A DNA stretch of 64,000 nt from BOG-938 sp048498155 (lineage in GTDB: Bacteria > Pseudomonadota > Alphaproteobacteria > Caulobacterales > Caulobacteraceae). The notes below the pieces were generated by a model that did not search any database, was not told the DNA's origin, and saw nothing but the letters and a program-made list of their open reading frames with translations. The translations under genes and the position numbers were made by a program. The first letter of the stretch is position 1. Each line of letters opens with the position of its first letter. The stretch lies in NCBI GenBank assembly GCA_048498155.1, contig JBEHYN010000005.1, positions 1-64,000 of the forward strand, written 5' to 3'. Of this stretch, positions 44,903-53,076 are shown piece after piece.

Positions 44903-45643
44903 TCAGCCCCGCTCGGCGAACCGCTCGCCGAGACGGCGCGCGACCGTGGCGGCTAAATCGTCGGCGAAGCTTTCCATCCGGCCTGTGAAGCGCGCCGCCT
45001 CAGTGGCGAACTTGTTGTAGAAGACATAGGCGGGGATGGCGGCGGCCAGGCCGACGGCGGTGGTGAACAAGGCCTCGGCGATCGACGGCGCCACCACGGC
45101 CAGGTTGGTGCTCTTTTGGGCCGCGATAGCCTGGAAGGCGTGCATGATGCCCCACACAGTGCCGAATAGACCCACGAAGGGCGAGGCGGTGGCGACGATG
45201 GACAAGGCGCCTAGGCCCTCCTCGATACGTCGGGTTTCGCGCGAAATAAGGCCGTCCATGATGCGATCGATCCGCTGGATCAGCAGGGCCGCCTGGCTGT
45301 CGCCGTTGGGGCCGGACAGGCCGTCCTTGCCCTTGGCCTCGCGCCATTCCTTCAAGGCGGCCCGCAGCATCAGCGGCAAGGCCTGCCGGGGCTTATCTCC
45401 GGCCTCTGCGGCGAGATCTTCCAGCGACCGACCCGAATCGACTGCCTTTTCGAACCGATCCGCCTGCTCACCTAGGGCGGCGAAACGGAACAGCTTGTCG
45501 AGGATCACCGTCCACGACCATAGGGAGGCCAGAGCCAAGCCGACAAGAACCAACTTTACGACCGGATCGGCGTGCAGGAATACGGCCAGGAAGGAAAAGC
45601 TCTGGGCGGACAGGGCGCCCGTGAGGGCGTCGGTGGCGTCCAT
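44903..45643 (-). CDS. tolQ: Tol-Pal system protein TolQ
   Basis: A 246-residue MotA/ExbB/TolQ proton-channel protein: one helix near 25-50 and two near 145-165 and 180-200 (LVFLFGTVWG-like FVGLFGTVWGIMHAFQAIA, FTTAVGLAAAIPAYVFYN). The ATG at 45643 has GGAG 11 bases upstream; a TTG at 45658 is a weaker alternative. First gene of the tolQRAB series. Confidence 0.95.
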   Translation of the reverse strand: MDATDALTGALSAQSFSFLAVFLHADPVVKLVLVGLALASLWSWTVILDKLFRFAALGEQADRFEKAVDSGRSLEDLAAEAGDKPRQALPLMLRAALKEWREAKGKDGLSGPNGDSQAALLIQRIDRIMDGLISRETRRIEEGLGALSIVATASPFVGLFGTVWGIMHAFQAIAAQKSTNLAVVAPSIAEALFTTAVGLAAAIPAYVFYNKFATEAARFTGRMESFADDLAATVARRLGERFAERG

Positions 45644-45710
45644 GGGGTGTTGCTCCAATCAAGGCGACAGTGTGCGGCTTTGACGCACCGCTGAGGTAAA
45701 ACTAAGGCGC

Positions 45711-46157
45711 TTATTGCAAGAACCAAGCCGCCAGCGCCAGGACCAAGGACTCGGGGGGGCGTCGGGGTCGGCCATCCAGTCCGATACAGACGATGGTCTC
45801 CGCCGCCTGTGCAATCAATTCGCCATCCCGTTCGATGCTTTGCCGCACATGCAGGCGCGCACGCTCGATCCGCTCATAGGCCGTGCGCACAACAAGGGCG
45901 TCATCGATCCGCGCCGGCTTTTTGAAATCGATTTCCATCCTGGCCACCACAAAGGCCATCGGGTTGTCGAGGGCGCGCAACTCAGTGTGGCTGACCCCGG
46001 CCAAGCGCAGGAATTCCGAGCGGCCTCGCTCGAAATAACGCAGGTAGTTGGCGTGATAGACCACCCCGCTGAAATCGGTGTCCTCGTAATAGACCCGCAC
46101 CGGCAGGAGGTGGGTCTTGCCGTCGAAGCATCCGGACGCGGGCAAGGGGACGGTCAT
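45711..46157 (-). CDS. ybgC: YbgC acyl-CoA thioesterase
   Basis: A 148-residue hotdog-fold thioesterase of the Tol cluster. YYEDTDFSGVVYHANYLRYF carries the catalytic Asp28. Family members hydrolyse short acyl-CoA or acyl-ACP linked to phospholipid synthesis. Start overlaps the ruvB stop by ATGA, joining the ruv and tol genes. Confidence 0.94.
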   Translation of the reverse strand: MTVPLPASGCFDGKTHLLPVRVYYEDTDFSGVVYHANYLRYFERGRSEFLRLAGVSHTELRALDNPMAFVVARMEIDFKKPARIDDALVVRTAYERIERARLHVRQSIERDGELIAQAAETIVCIGLDGRPRRPPESLVLALAAWFLQ

Positions 46158-47188
46158 TCCACCTCGCTATCAAACAGCTCCGCCTGACCGGGTCTGGGCG
46201 GCGGGGCGGCCAAGCCCAAGTGCGCATAGGCGCGGCCGGCCGCCATGCGGCCGCGCGGGGTGCGCTGGATGAAGCCCTGTTGCATCAGGAAGGGTTCGAT
46301 CAGGTCTTCCACCGCATCGCGCGCCTCGGCGATGGCGTAGGCCAGGGTCTCGACCCCGACCGGTCCGCCGCCGTAATTCTCGATCAGCACTCGCAGATAA
46401 CGGCGGTCCAGGCCGTCCAGCCCCGCCTCGTCCACCTCCAGCCGGGCCAAGGCCCGCGCGGCCTCCAGTGGACCGATAGGCCCCTGACCCTCGGCTTCGG
46501 CGAAGTCGCGCACCCGGCGCAACAGCCGACCGGCCACCCGAGGGGTGCCCCGCGCCCGGCCGGCGATCTCAGACGCCCCCTCCCCGGTCAGGTTCGCGCC
46601 CATCTTGCGCGCGGCCTGCATCAGCACCCGCTGCAGCTCTGCAGGGGTGTAGAAATCCAGCCTCAGGGGAATGCCGAACCGGTCGCGCAGGGGCGTAGCC
46701 AGCATCCCGGCGCGGGTGGTGGCCGCCACCAGGGTGAAGGGCGACAGGTCGATCCGCACCGAGCGCGCCGAGGGGCCGTCGCCGATGATCAGGTCCAGTA
46801 CATGGTCTTCCATGGCCGGATAGAGGATTTCCTCCACCGCCGGGGCCAGACGGTGAATCTCGTCGATGAACAGAACGTCGTTCGGCTCCAGATTGGTCAG
46901 TATCGCGGCCAGATCGCCCGCCTTGGCTAACACCGGGCCGGAGGTGGCGCGAAAGCCCACGCCCAGTTCCCGCGCCACGATCTGGGCCAAGGTGGTCTTG
47001 CCCAGGCCGGGCGGGCCGAACAGCAGGACGTGGTCCAGCGCCTCGCCGCGCCCGCGCGCCGCCTCGATAAACACCTTGAGATTAGCCTTGGACTGCTCCT
47101 GCCCGACGAACTCCGCCAGGGTCTGCGGACGCAGGGCCTTATCGGAGGGCTCGAACGCCGCCGGGTCGCCCGACACCAGCCGCGTCAC
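46154..47188 (-). CDS. ruvB: Holliday junction helicase RuvB
   Basis: A 344-residue AAA+ motor for branch migration. Seen: Walker A GPPGLGKTTLA near 60, Walker B LFIDEIHRL, arginine-containing TRAGMLATPLRDRFG, and the C-terminal winged-helix domain with QGFIQRTPRGRMA. The GTG start overlaps the ruvA stop (GTGA). Confidence 0.97.
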   Translation of the reverse strand: MTRLVSGDPAAFEPSDKALRPQTLAEFVGQEQSKANLKVFIEAARGRGEALDHVLLFGPPGLGKTTLAQIVARELGVGFRATSGPVLAKAGDLAAILTNLEPNDVLFIDEIHRLAPAVEEILYPAMEDHVLDLIIGDGPSARSVRIDLSPFTLVAATTRAGMLATPLRDRFGIPLRLDFYTPAELQRVLMQAARKMGANLTGEGASEIAGRARGTPRVAGRLLRRVRDFAEAEGQGPIGPLEAARALARLEVDEAGLDGLDRRYLRVLIENYGGGPVGVETLAYAIAEARDAVEDLIEPFLMQQGFIQRTPRGRMAAGRAYAHLGLAAPPPRPGQAELFDSEVE

Positions 47189-47793
47189 CGTCCCAGCTCC
47201 TGCAAAGCGGCCTTGATCACGGCGGAGATCTCAGCGTCCTCGCCCAGGCGCGCGACGGCCTGTTCCACCGCCCGGCGGGCAACAGCTTCGGCCGAACCCA
47301 GCCCCATCAACGCCGAGACCGCCTCGCCGGCCACAGTGGGACGATGAGCGGCGGGCGCGGCTGCCTGGGCGGGCGCGAAGGTCAGATCGCCGCTGATCGG
47401 CTTGTCCTTCAGTTCCACCACGATGCGCAGGGCCAGCTTGGGTCCGACGCCTTGGGCGCGGGCCACCAGCGCCTTGTCCTCACGGGCGATAGCGCCGGCC
47501 AGTTCGCCGGGCGACAGCACGTCGAGCACCGCCAGGGCCGCCTTGGGGCCTACGCCCTGTACGCCCTGCAGAAGCACGAAGGCGTGCCGGTCCTCGCGGG
47601 CCATGAAACCGTAAAGCCGGGTGCCGTCCTCGCGGGTCTGGCTGTCGATGTGCAGCAACAGCTCATCGCCCATGGCCGGCAGGCGCGACAGGGTGCGCGC
47701 GCCGCAGCGGACCACGTAGCCGACTCCCCCCACGTCGATCAGCAAGTCCTCTTCGCCGACCTCCGCCAGCACCCCGCGCAGCCTGCCAATCAT
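47185..47793 (-). CDS. ruvA: Holliday junction protein RuvA
   Basis: A 202-residue tetramer-forming protein that holds the four-way junction. Seen: the OB-fold start MIGRLRGVLAEVGEEDLLID, the helix-hairpin-helix GVQGVGPKAALAVLDVLSPG, and the C-terminal RuvB-binding domain. 61 bases past ruvC. Confidence 0.97.
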   Translation of the reverse strand: MIGRLRGVLAEVGEEDLLIDVGGVGYVVRCGARTLSRLPAMGDELLLHIDSQTREDGTRLYGFMAREDRHAFVLLQGVQGVGPKAALAVLDVLSPGELAGAIAREDKALVARAQGVGPKLALRIVVELKDKPISGDLTFAPAQAAAPAAHRPTVAGEAVSALMGLGSAEAVARRAVEQAVARLGEDAEISAVIKAALQELGR

Positions 47794-47854
47794 CCGCCTA
47801 CGCTCCTGACGGAGCTTTGGCGGACTAGCCCGCCGTAGCCTTCGCGAAGGTGGG

Positions 47855-48352
47855 TCATGCTGCGCCCCGTCTGGCGGTCCGTGCGTGGGCGTGGGTGATG
47901 GCCACGGCCAGGGCGTCGGCGGCGTCGGCGCTCACGTCTCCGGCGGCGGGCAGCAGCCGGCGCACCATGAAGGCCACCTGGGTCTTGTCCGCCCCGCCCG
48001 TGCCCACCACCGCCTTCTTCACCACTGTGGCGGCGTATTCCGCCACCGGCAGGCCCGCCTGCGCCGGCGCGATCAGGGCGCAGGCCCGAGCGTGGCCGAG
48101 CTTGAGGGTGGAGGATGGGTTGTTGTTGACGAAGGTCTCTTCTACCGCCGCCTCATGCGGACCGTGGGCGACGATCACCGCAGCTATGGCCTCGAACAGG
48201 ATCAACAGCCGCTCAGCCAGCGCCAAGCCATCATCCGGCGCGATCACCCCATGGGCGACATGGCTCAAGCGCGAACCGTCCACCGCCAGCACGCCCCAGC
48301 CAGTGCGGCGCAGGCCCGGATCCAGCCCCAGAATGCGAATCGCGTTCGTCAT
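47855..48352 (-). CDS. ruvC: Holliday junction resolvase RuvC
   Basis: A 165-residue endonuclease that cuts Holliday junctions. Acidic catalytic residues visible: Asp11 in LGLDPGLRRTGWG, Glu in AAVEETFVNNNP, and Asp in SADAADALAVAITHA. The ATG at 48352 is chosen by family; a longer frame to 48472 crosses into the vapC 3' end. Confidence 0.96.
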   Translation of the reverse strand: MTNAIRILGLDPGLRRTGWGVLAVDGSRLSHVAHGVIAPDDGLALAERLLILFEAIAAVIVAHGPHEAAVEETFVNNNPSSTLKLGHARACALIAPAQAGLPVAEYAATVVKKAVVGTGGADKTQVAFMVRRLLPAAGDVSADAADALAVAITHAHARTARRGAA

Positions 48353-48413
48353 GCGTTCGCAGATTGGACCGGGGCGGGGGATGGTGGAAGGCGCGACGAA
48401 GCAAGACCTGCCA

Positions 48414-48800
48414 TCAAGGCGCGCGCACAGTCCATCCGGCAACTGCAGCGGCCTCGGCCAAGTCGCGATCAAAGCTGATGAACGCGTCGCAGCTTGCTGT
48501 GCCCGCCAGATGAAGCGCGTCCGCCATATGCATGCCTGCCATGGCCCATGTCAGGGCGCTCGCCACGCGCTCGGGCTCCTCAAGCGTCACACGGGGTAGG
48601 CCGCAAAGAGCACGAAGCCTATCGCAAATGGCCACCTGGCTCATCTTCAGGATTCGACGCAACACCCATTCGGTCTCTAGCAGCACAGTTGTCAGAAGCA
48701 GAATGTCCTGCGTCTCGAAGAGGGCGCGGACGCGCGCCGTCTGCCCAGGGTCATCCGCCGCTAGCAGGCGGACAACAATGTTAGTATCGACCGCGAGCAT
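48414..48800 (-). CDS. vapC: PIN-domain toxin, VapC type
   Basis: A 128-residue PIN-fold ribonuclease. The acidic sites are visible: Asp5-type in AVDTNIVVRLL, Glu in LLETEWVLR, and Asp in MADALHLAG and SFDRDLAE. VapC toxins cut tRNA or rRNA when freed from the antitoxin. The gene overlaps the antitoxin upstream by 20 bases, typical of coupled expression. The pair sits between yebC and ruvC, which are otherwise often neighbours. Confidence 0.88.
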   Translation of the reverse strand: MLAVDTNIVVRLLAADDPGQTARVRALFETQDILLLTTVLLETEWVLRRILKMSQVAICDRLRALCGLPRVTLEEPERVASALTWAMAGMHMADALHLAGTASCDAFISFDRDLAEAAAVAGWTVRAP

Positions 48801-49062
48801 GGCGTTCGCGAACCTCCGCGGCAATCGCTTCGTCCATTTGCTCAAGCGTGATGGGCGGGCCCGACCATTTCAAACTGCCGCAAACTTCGTCGATCGTGGT
48901 CGGCGGGAACAGCGGCATCAGCCGCAGAAGGACGCCTTCATCGGTTTCCTCCACAACCAGTCGAGTGCCTGTCGTCCATTTGCGATTTTCGCGCACGGAC
49001 TTGGGTAGGATGACCTGACCTTTGGTGGATACCCTTGTAACCAGCTTGGGTGCGGCGGACAT
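48781..49062 (-). CDS. vapB: AbrB/SpoVT-fold antitoxin, VapB type
   Basis: A 93-residue antitoxin. The swapped-hairpin AbrB domain is at about 6-50 (VTRVSTKGQVILPKSVRENR), and the C-terminal part (GPPITLEQMDEAIAAEVRER) should bind and neutralise the PIN protein. The ATG at 49062 is preceded by GAGGTAAA. Likely binds its own promoter (repeats at 49067-49091). Confidence 0.85.
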   Translation of the reverse strand: MSAAPKLVTRVSTKGQVILPKSVRENRKWTTGTRLVVEETDEGVLLRLMPLFPPTTIDEVCGSLKWSGPPITLEQMDEAIAAEVRERHARGRY

Positions 49063-49066
49063 GGCT

Positions 49067-49091
49067 TTACCTCGGTAAGACGCTGGTAAGA
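49067..49091. promoter_or_regulatory. Putative VapBC operator
   Basis: TTACC-TC-GGTAA at 49067-49078 is a perfect inverted repeat that overlaps the vapB ribosome site. GGTAAGA occurs at 49074-49080 and again at 49085-49091. Such paired half-sites suit AbrB-type autoregulation. Confidence 0.5.
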
Positions 49092-49118
49092 TAGGACGCG
49101 GCGGCAAATGCCGCAAGC

Positions 49119-49865
49119 TTACCCCTCCAGCGCCGCCAACTGCTCGTCGGTCAGGTCCACGTTGGAATAGACGTTGGACACGTCGTCATCGTCGTCCAGG
49201 GCGTCGATCAGCTTCATCAGGGTCGCGGCGTCTTCGTTCGACACCGGCGTCAGGGTCTTGGGTCGCCAGACGATGGCGGTGGATTTGGCCGGGCCGAGCA
49301 GGCCTTCCAACGCCTCGCCCACGATCGACAGGTCCTCGAAGGCGGCGAAGATGGTGTGGCCGTCCTCGTCCGATTCCGCGTCCTGGGCGCCGGCCTCGAT
49401 GGCCGCGTCCATGATCTTGTCCTCAGAACCGGCGGCGGGCGGATAGACGATCTGGCCCAGCCGCTCGAACATGAAGGCCACCGAACCGGTCTCGCCCAGA
49501 TTGCCGCCGTTCTTGCCGAAGATGGTGCGGACATTGGCCGCCGCGCGGTTGCGATTGTCGGTCACCACCTCGACGATCAAGCCCACCCCGCCGGGACCGA
49601 AGCCCTCATAGCGGATGTCTTCCATATTGTCGTTTTCGCCCGCCGCCCCCTTCTTGATCGCGCGGTCGATATTGTCCTTCGGCATGCTCTCAGCCCGGGC
49701 GTTGGCGACGGCCAGGCGCAGCCGGGCATTGGCGTTGGGGTCGGGAATGCCCTGCTTGGCGGCCAGGGTGATGTCGCGCGACAGCTTGGAGAACAGCTTG
49801 GAGCGCAGCTTGTCCTGCTTGCCCTTGCGGAACTGGATGTTTTTGAATTTTGAGTGGCCGGCCAT
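49119..49865 (-). CDS. yebC: YebC/TACO1-family protein
   Basis: A 248-residue protein of the YebC/PmpR family, proposed as a transcription regulator and, more recently, a translation factor for difficult peptides. Seen: MAGHSKFKNIQFRKGKQDKL at the start, NIDRAIKKGAAGEND, EGFGPGGVGLIVEVVTDNRN, and GSVAFMFE. Its usual neighbour ruvC is separated by the VapBC pair. Confidence 0.95.
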   Translation of the reverse strand: MAGHSKFKNIQFRKGKQDKLRSKLFSKLSRDITLAAKQGIPDPNANARLRLAVANARAESMPKDNIDRAIKKGAAGENDNMEDIRYEGFGPGGVGLIVEVVTDNRNRAAANVRTIFGKNGGNLGETGSVAFMFERLGQIVYPPAAGSEDKIMDAAIEAGAQDAESDEDGHTIFAAFEDLSIVGEALEGLLGPAKSTAIVWRPKTLTPVSNEDAATLMKLIDALDDDDDVSNVYSNVDLTDEQLAALEG

Positions 49866-50056
49866 GGGTCCTGGATCGGTTCGTTTCGATTGTCGGGGGC
49901 TTCTAGCGCCCGGCGCAAGGAAAGGCCAGATTGGGAGACGAGTTCCCGAACGATGACGGCGACCATCCGCCGGCTTGATTGGCGAGTGATTGAATTGACC
50001 CTGTCTGGCGGTAGCGGCTGGCTATGGATGACTTCCCGATAAGTCTCGCCTGAGCC

Positions 50057-52573
50057 TCATCGCAACGCCGAAGCGGTCTTGCCGGCGTCTTGGGCGATCA
50101 AATCGGCCGGCGCGCTCTTGGGCGGCGCGGTTCTCATCAGAAAGGGCTCGCTCTTGACGATGCCGCCGATGATCGAGCGCCAGCTATAGTCGTTGGGCTG
50201 GGCATCGTGCACGATCTTGCGCACCGTGGGCATGTCATAGGCTTCGAGCTGTCGCCCCAGAGCATAGGCCAACAGCTTTTCAGTCAGGGATTGAACGAAC
50301 TGCTCCTTGCGGGCCAGAAGGGCATCGCGCAGGCCGACCGGGCCAGCGAACTTCGTTCCGTTCGGCAGGACCCCCGAGGCGTCGATGGGCGCTCCGGCGT
50401 CGGTGGCGCGCAATTTGCCGGTGGCGTCGAAGTTCTCCAGGGCGAAGCCGAGGGGATCCATTGAGGCGTGACAGGCCGCGCAGACGGGATTCTTGCGGTG
50501 CGCCTCCAGCCTGACCCTCACTGTGGCCGGCTTGCCGCCTTCGCCGGTGGCCTTGAGCCCCGGCACATTGGGCGGAGGCTGAGGCGGCGGGGTGCCGAGA
50601 AGGCTGGTCAAAACCCACTTGCCTCGCAGCACCGGCGAGGTGCGGTTGGGATAGGAGGTCACCATCAACAGGCTGCCTTGGCCTAAAAGGCCGCCCCGCG
50701 GGCTGTCGGCCGGCAGATCGACCCGGCGAAAGCGGGTCCCATAGACATTGGCAATGCCGTAGTACTTGGCCAACCGCTCGTTGAGGAAGGTGTAGCGGGC
50801 GCTCAACAGCTCGACCACGCTGTGATTGCGCGCGATCTGATCATTGAAGAACAGCTTGGTTTCCTGCTCAAAGGCGTCGCGCAAAGCTTCGTCGAACCCT
50901 GGGAACAGAGCCCCGTCGGGCTGACCGGCACGGATGTCGCGCAGCAGCAGCCACTGGCCGACGAAATTGTCGATCAGGGCCTTGGAGCGGGGATCGGCAA
51001 TCATCCGCTTGACCTGCTGATCGAGTACGGCCGGCTGATGCAGTTTGCCCTGGACCGCCAGGCTCTCAAGGCTGCGATCGGGGATGCTGCTCCACAGGAA
51101 GAAGGACAGGCGCGAGGCGAGCTCCAGATCGCCGATCCGGTAGGCCGCACCGGGAACGGCATGAACGGGATCGCGTTCGACGCGGAATAGAAAGTCCGGA
51201 GAGGCCAGGATGCAGGACAGCGCGGCCTGAAGTCCGGAGGCAAAATCGCCGTTTTTGCGGCCGGCCCGATAGAAGGTCATCAAATCCTGGACTGTCTTGG
51301 CGCTGACCGGTCGGCGATAGCCCTGGCTTGCCAGGGCGGATAGAATCCGGCGCGCGCATGGCTCTTCCTGGCTGGCGGTCGATGGGCGGCACAGCAGGAT
51401 CTTGCGCAGGCTCGGCGTGTCCGTTCGGACGCGCTCGGACGCGCCATAGGGACCGGTGATCGTGATGGTGTCCACGGCCTGGTTACGGGTGTCGTCCCGC
51501 TGCAGCGTGCTGAACGTGTATGGGGCGCGCACGATAGCGTCTTGCGGCCTGACGGCGCGGCCGACAAAGGCCACCGAGACGGCGCGCGGCCCAGCCTTGA
51601 CGGGAACGCGAACGTCCAGACCTGCATCGGCCTCGTGCACCCACCGCTCATAGTCAGGACCGCCGGAAAGTTCGCCCGCGAAGCCCCGCGGGGCGGTCAT
51701 CCCATGGTCCTCGCCGCCGACTTTCAAGGTCTTGACGCGCACGCCGTCGACGCGGACCTCGATCTGTTCTGGATCCTGCAGGCCCATGATGTAGCCGTAG
51801 AGTGATCGGCGCAGGCGGACCGAAACGACATACTCGCCGTCGGCCGGAAAATTATAGGTCAGGGTGGCCCCGCCGCGTGTCCCGAAGGGCAGATCCTGGC
51901 CCTGTTCCTCCTGGGCGGCATAGTTTGAAACCTTGAAGATCTCGCTGCCCGGACCATCCGGCGGCAGGCTCAGAGCCAAGCGGCTCACCCGCCGGGCCAC
52001 GATCAGATAGCGATCAAGCAGGGCCGGAGACACCGACAAAAGGCTCGCGTCATTATCCAGCCCCAGGGTGTCCGCATCGTCCGGCGGCAAAAGGGTCGTC
52101 GTGTCCACGTCCAGTCCGAGCAGATCACGCACCGCGTTCTTGTATTCGGCACGATTGAGGCGATGCAGAGCCTGGGTGCGGCCGGGATTGGGTTGAAGCG
52201 CCGCTTCCTCGTCCAGCTTGTTTTCCAGCGAGGACACAAAGGCGTCGGTGGTCTGTATGTCCGGCCGCGGCATCCCCGGTGGCGGCATGGCGCCCATGCG
52301 CAGCTTACGCACCACTTTTTCCCAAGTGTCGGCGTTCGGCGCGACGTGGTTGAGGTCCTTGGTGTCCAGGACCAGACCGCCGGCCTTGCGGTTGTCATTG
52401 TGGCAGGTGAAGCAGTACTGGCTAAGGATCGTCCCGTCAGGATGGCCCACAGGAACACCGGCGGCGGTTGGCGCTGTAGCCGCCTTCGCGTTCACGCCGC
52501 CCGTCGGAACCGCGAAGGCCGATGCGCAGGCGAACGCGACAAGCGCCCGAGCCAAAAGATTTCGCCGTCTCAT
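50057..52573 (-). CDS. Planctomycete-type cytochrome protein (DUF1587/1595/1592/1588/1585)
   Basis: An 838-residue exported protein. After a signal peptide (about 30 residues), a cytochrome-c-like segment carries CFTCH at 54-58. Then come DUF1587 (QALHRLNRAEYKNAVRDLLG), a ligand-binding-like beta region at ~210-360, DUF1595, DUF1592 (RIGDLELASRLSFFLWSSIP), DUF1588 with a second heme site VCAACHASMDPLGFALENFD, and DUF1585 (LLAYALGRQLEAYDMPTVRK). This architecture is common in Planctomycetes, Acidobacteria and Verrucomicrobia and is usually next to a DUF1552 gene; no such partner is here. Probably a periplasmic multi-domain redox or polymer-degrading protein; the reaction is unknown. Confidence 0.85.
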   Translation of the reverse strand: MRRRNLLARALVAFACASAFAVPTGGVNAKAATAPTAAGVPVGHPDGTILSQYCFTCHNDNRKAGGLVLDTKDLNHVAPNADTWEKVVRKLRMGAMPPPGMPRPDIQTTDAFVSSLENKLDEEAALQPNPGRTQALHRLNRAEYKNAVRDLLGLDVDTTTLLPPDDADTLGLDNDASLLSVSPALLDRYLIVARRVSRLALSLPPDGPGSEIFKVSNYAAQEEQGQDLPFGTRGGATLTYNFPADGEYVVSVRLRRSLYGYIMGLQDPEQIEVRVDGVRVKTLKVGGEDHGMTAPRGFAGELSGGPDYERWVHEADAGLDVRVPVKAGPRAVSVAFVGRAVRPQDAIVRAPYTFSTLQRDDTRNQAVDTITITGPYGASERVRTDTPSLRKILLCRPSTASQEEPCARRILSALASQGYRRPVSAKTVQDLMTFYRAGRKNGDFASGLQAALSCILASPDFLFRVERDPVHAVPGAAYRIGDLELASRLSFFLWSSIPDRSLESLAVQGKLHQPAVLDQQVKRMIADPRSKALIDNFVGQWLLLRDIRAGQPDGALFPGFDEALRDAFEQETKLFFNDQIARNHSVVELLSARYTFLNERLAKYYGIANVYGTRFRRVDLPADSPRGGLLGQGSLLMVTSYPNRTSPVLRGKWVLTSLLGTPPPQPPPNVPGLKATGEGGKPATVRVRLEAHRKNPVCAACHASMDPLGFALENFDATGKLRATDAGAPIDASGVLPNGTKFAGPVGLRDALLARKEQFVQSLTEKLLAYALGRQLEAYDMPTVRKIVHDAQPNDYSWRSIIGGIVKSEPFLMRTAPPKSAPADLIAQDAGKTASALR

Positions 52574-52773
52574 CCGCGTTTCCTCTACCCCGATTATGGT
52601 TCCGAGGTTCGATGCGCAAACTATCCGCCAGTGGGCCTGCCGCTGTCAAACATAGCTGAAGGGCGTCATGCGGCGTTCAGCCACTGAGCTGTTTGAAGGA
52701 AGCCTGCCCAAGGACATCCTCTTCCTGAAGCGCCGGAAGCGATGATGCGCCATCAAACTGGGCAACGACACGC

Positions 52774-53076
52774 CTAGAGCTTCTTGACGAACTCCGCTCT
52801 GAGCACCAGGCCCTTGATCGCTTCGTAGCGGCATTCGATTTCCTGTTCATCGCCGGTCAGGCGGATGTAGCGTATCAACGTTCCTCGCTTGAGGGTCTGG
52901 CCCGCGCCCTTGACCTTGAGGTCCTTGATCAGGGTCACCGCATCGCCATCGGCCAGCCGGTTGCCCACGGAATCGCGCACCTCGACCACAGCGACCTTAG
53001 AGGCCTCGGCCGCGTCCGCAGCGCTGATCCATTCGCCGGTCGCCTCGTCGTACACAAAGTCCTCGTCGGCGCTCAC
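52774..53076 (-). CDS. PhnA/YjdM-like protein without zinc ribbon
   Basis: A 100-residue protein. Residues ~35-100 match the C-terminal PhnA domain (VRDSVGNRLADGDAVTLIKD, LKVKGAGQTLKRGTLIRYIRLT, AEFVKKL). The usual N-terminal zinc ribbon is replaced by a Cys-free DEATGEWISAADAAEA. Despite the historical name, the family is not shown to act in phosphonate use. The GTG start overlaps the glmM stop (GTGA), so it is coupled to cell-wall sugar synthesis; why is unknown. Confidence 0.82.
   Translation of the reverse strand: MSADEDFVYDEATGEWISAADAAEASKVAVVEVRDSVGNRLADGDAVTLIKDLKVKGAGQTLKRGTLIRYIRLTGDEQEIECRYEAIKGLVLRAEFVKKL

Noticed and set aside
49936..50042. Short plus-strand frame MTATIRRLDW between yebC and the DUF1592 gene
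   Set aside because: About 29 codons, no ribosome site, no family; judged chance.
52646..52834. 62-codon minus frame upstream of the DUF1592 gene
   Set aside because: No ribosome site and overlaps the PhnA-like gene end.
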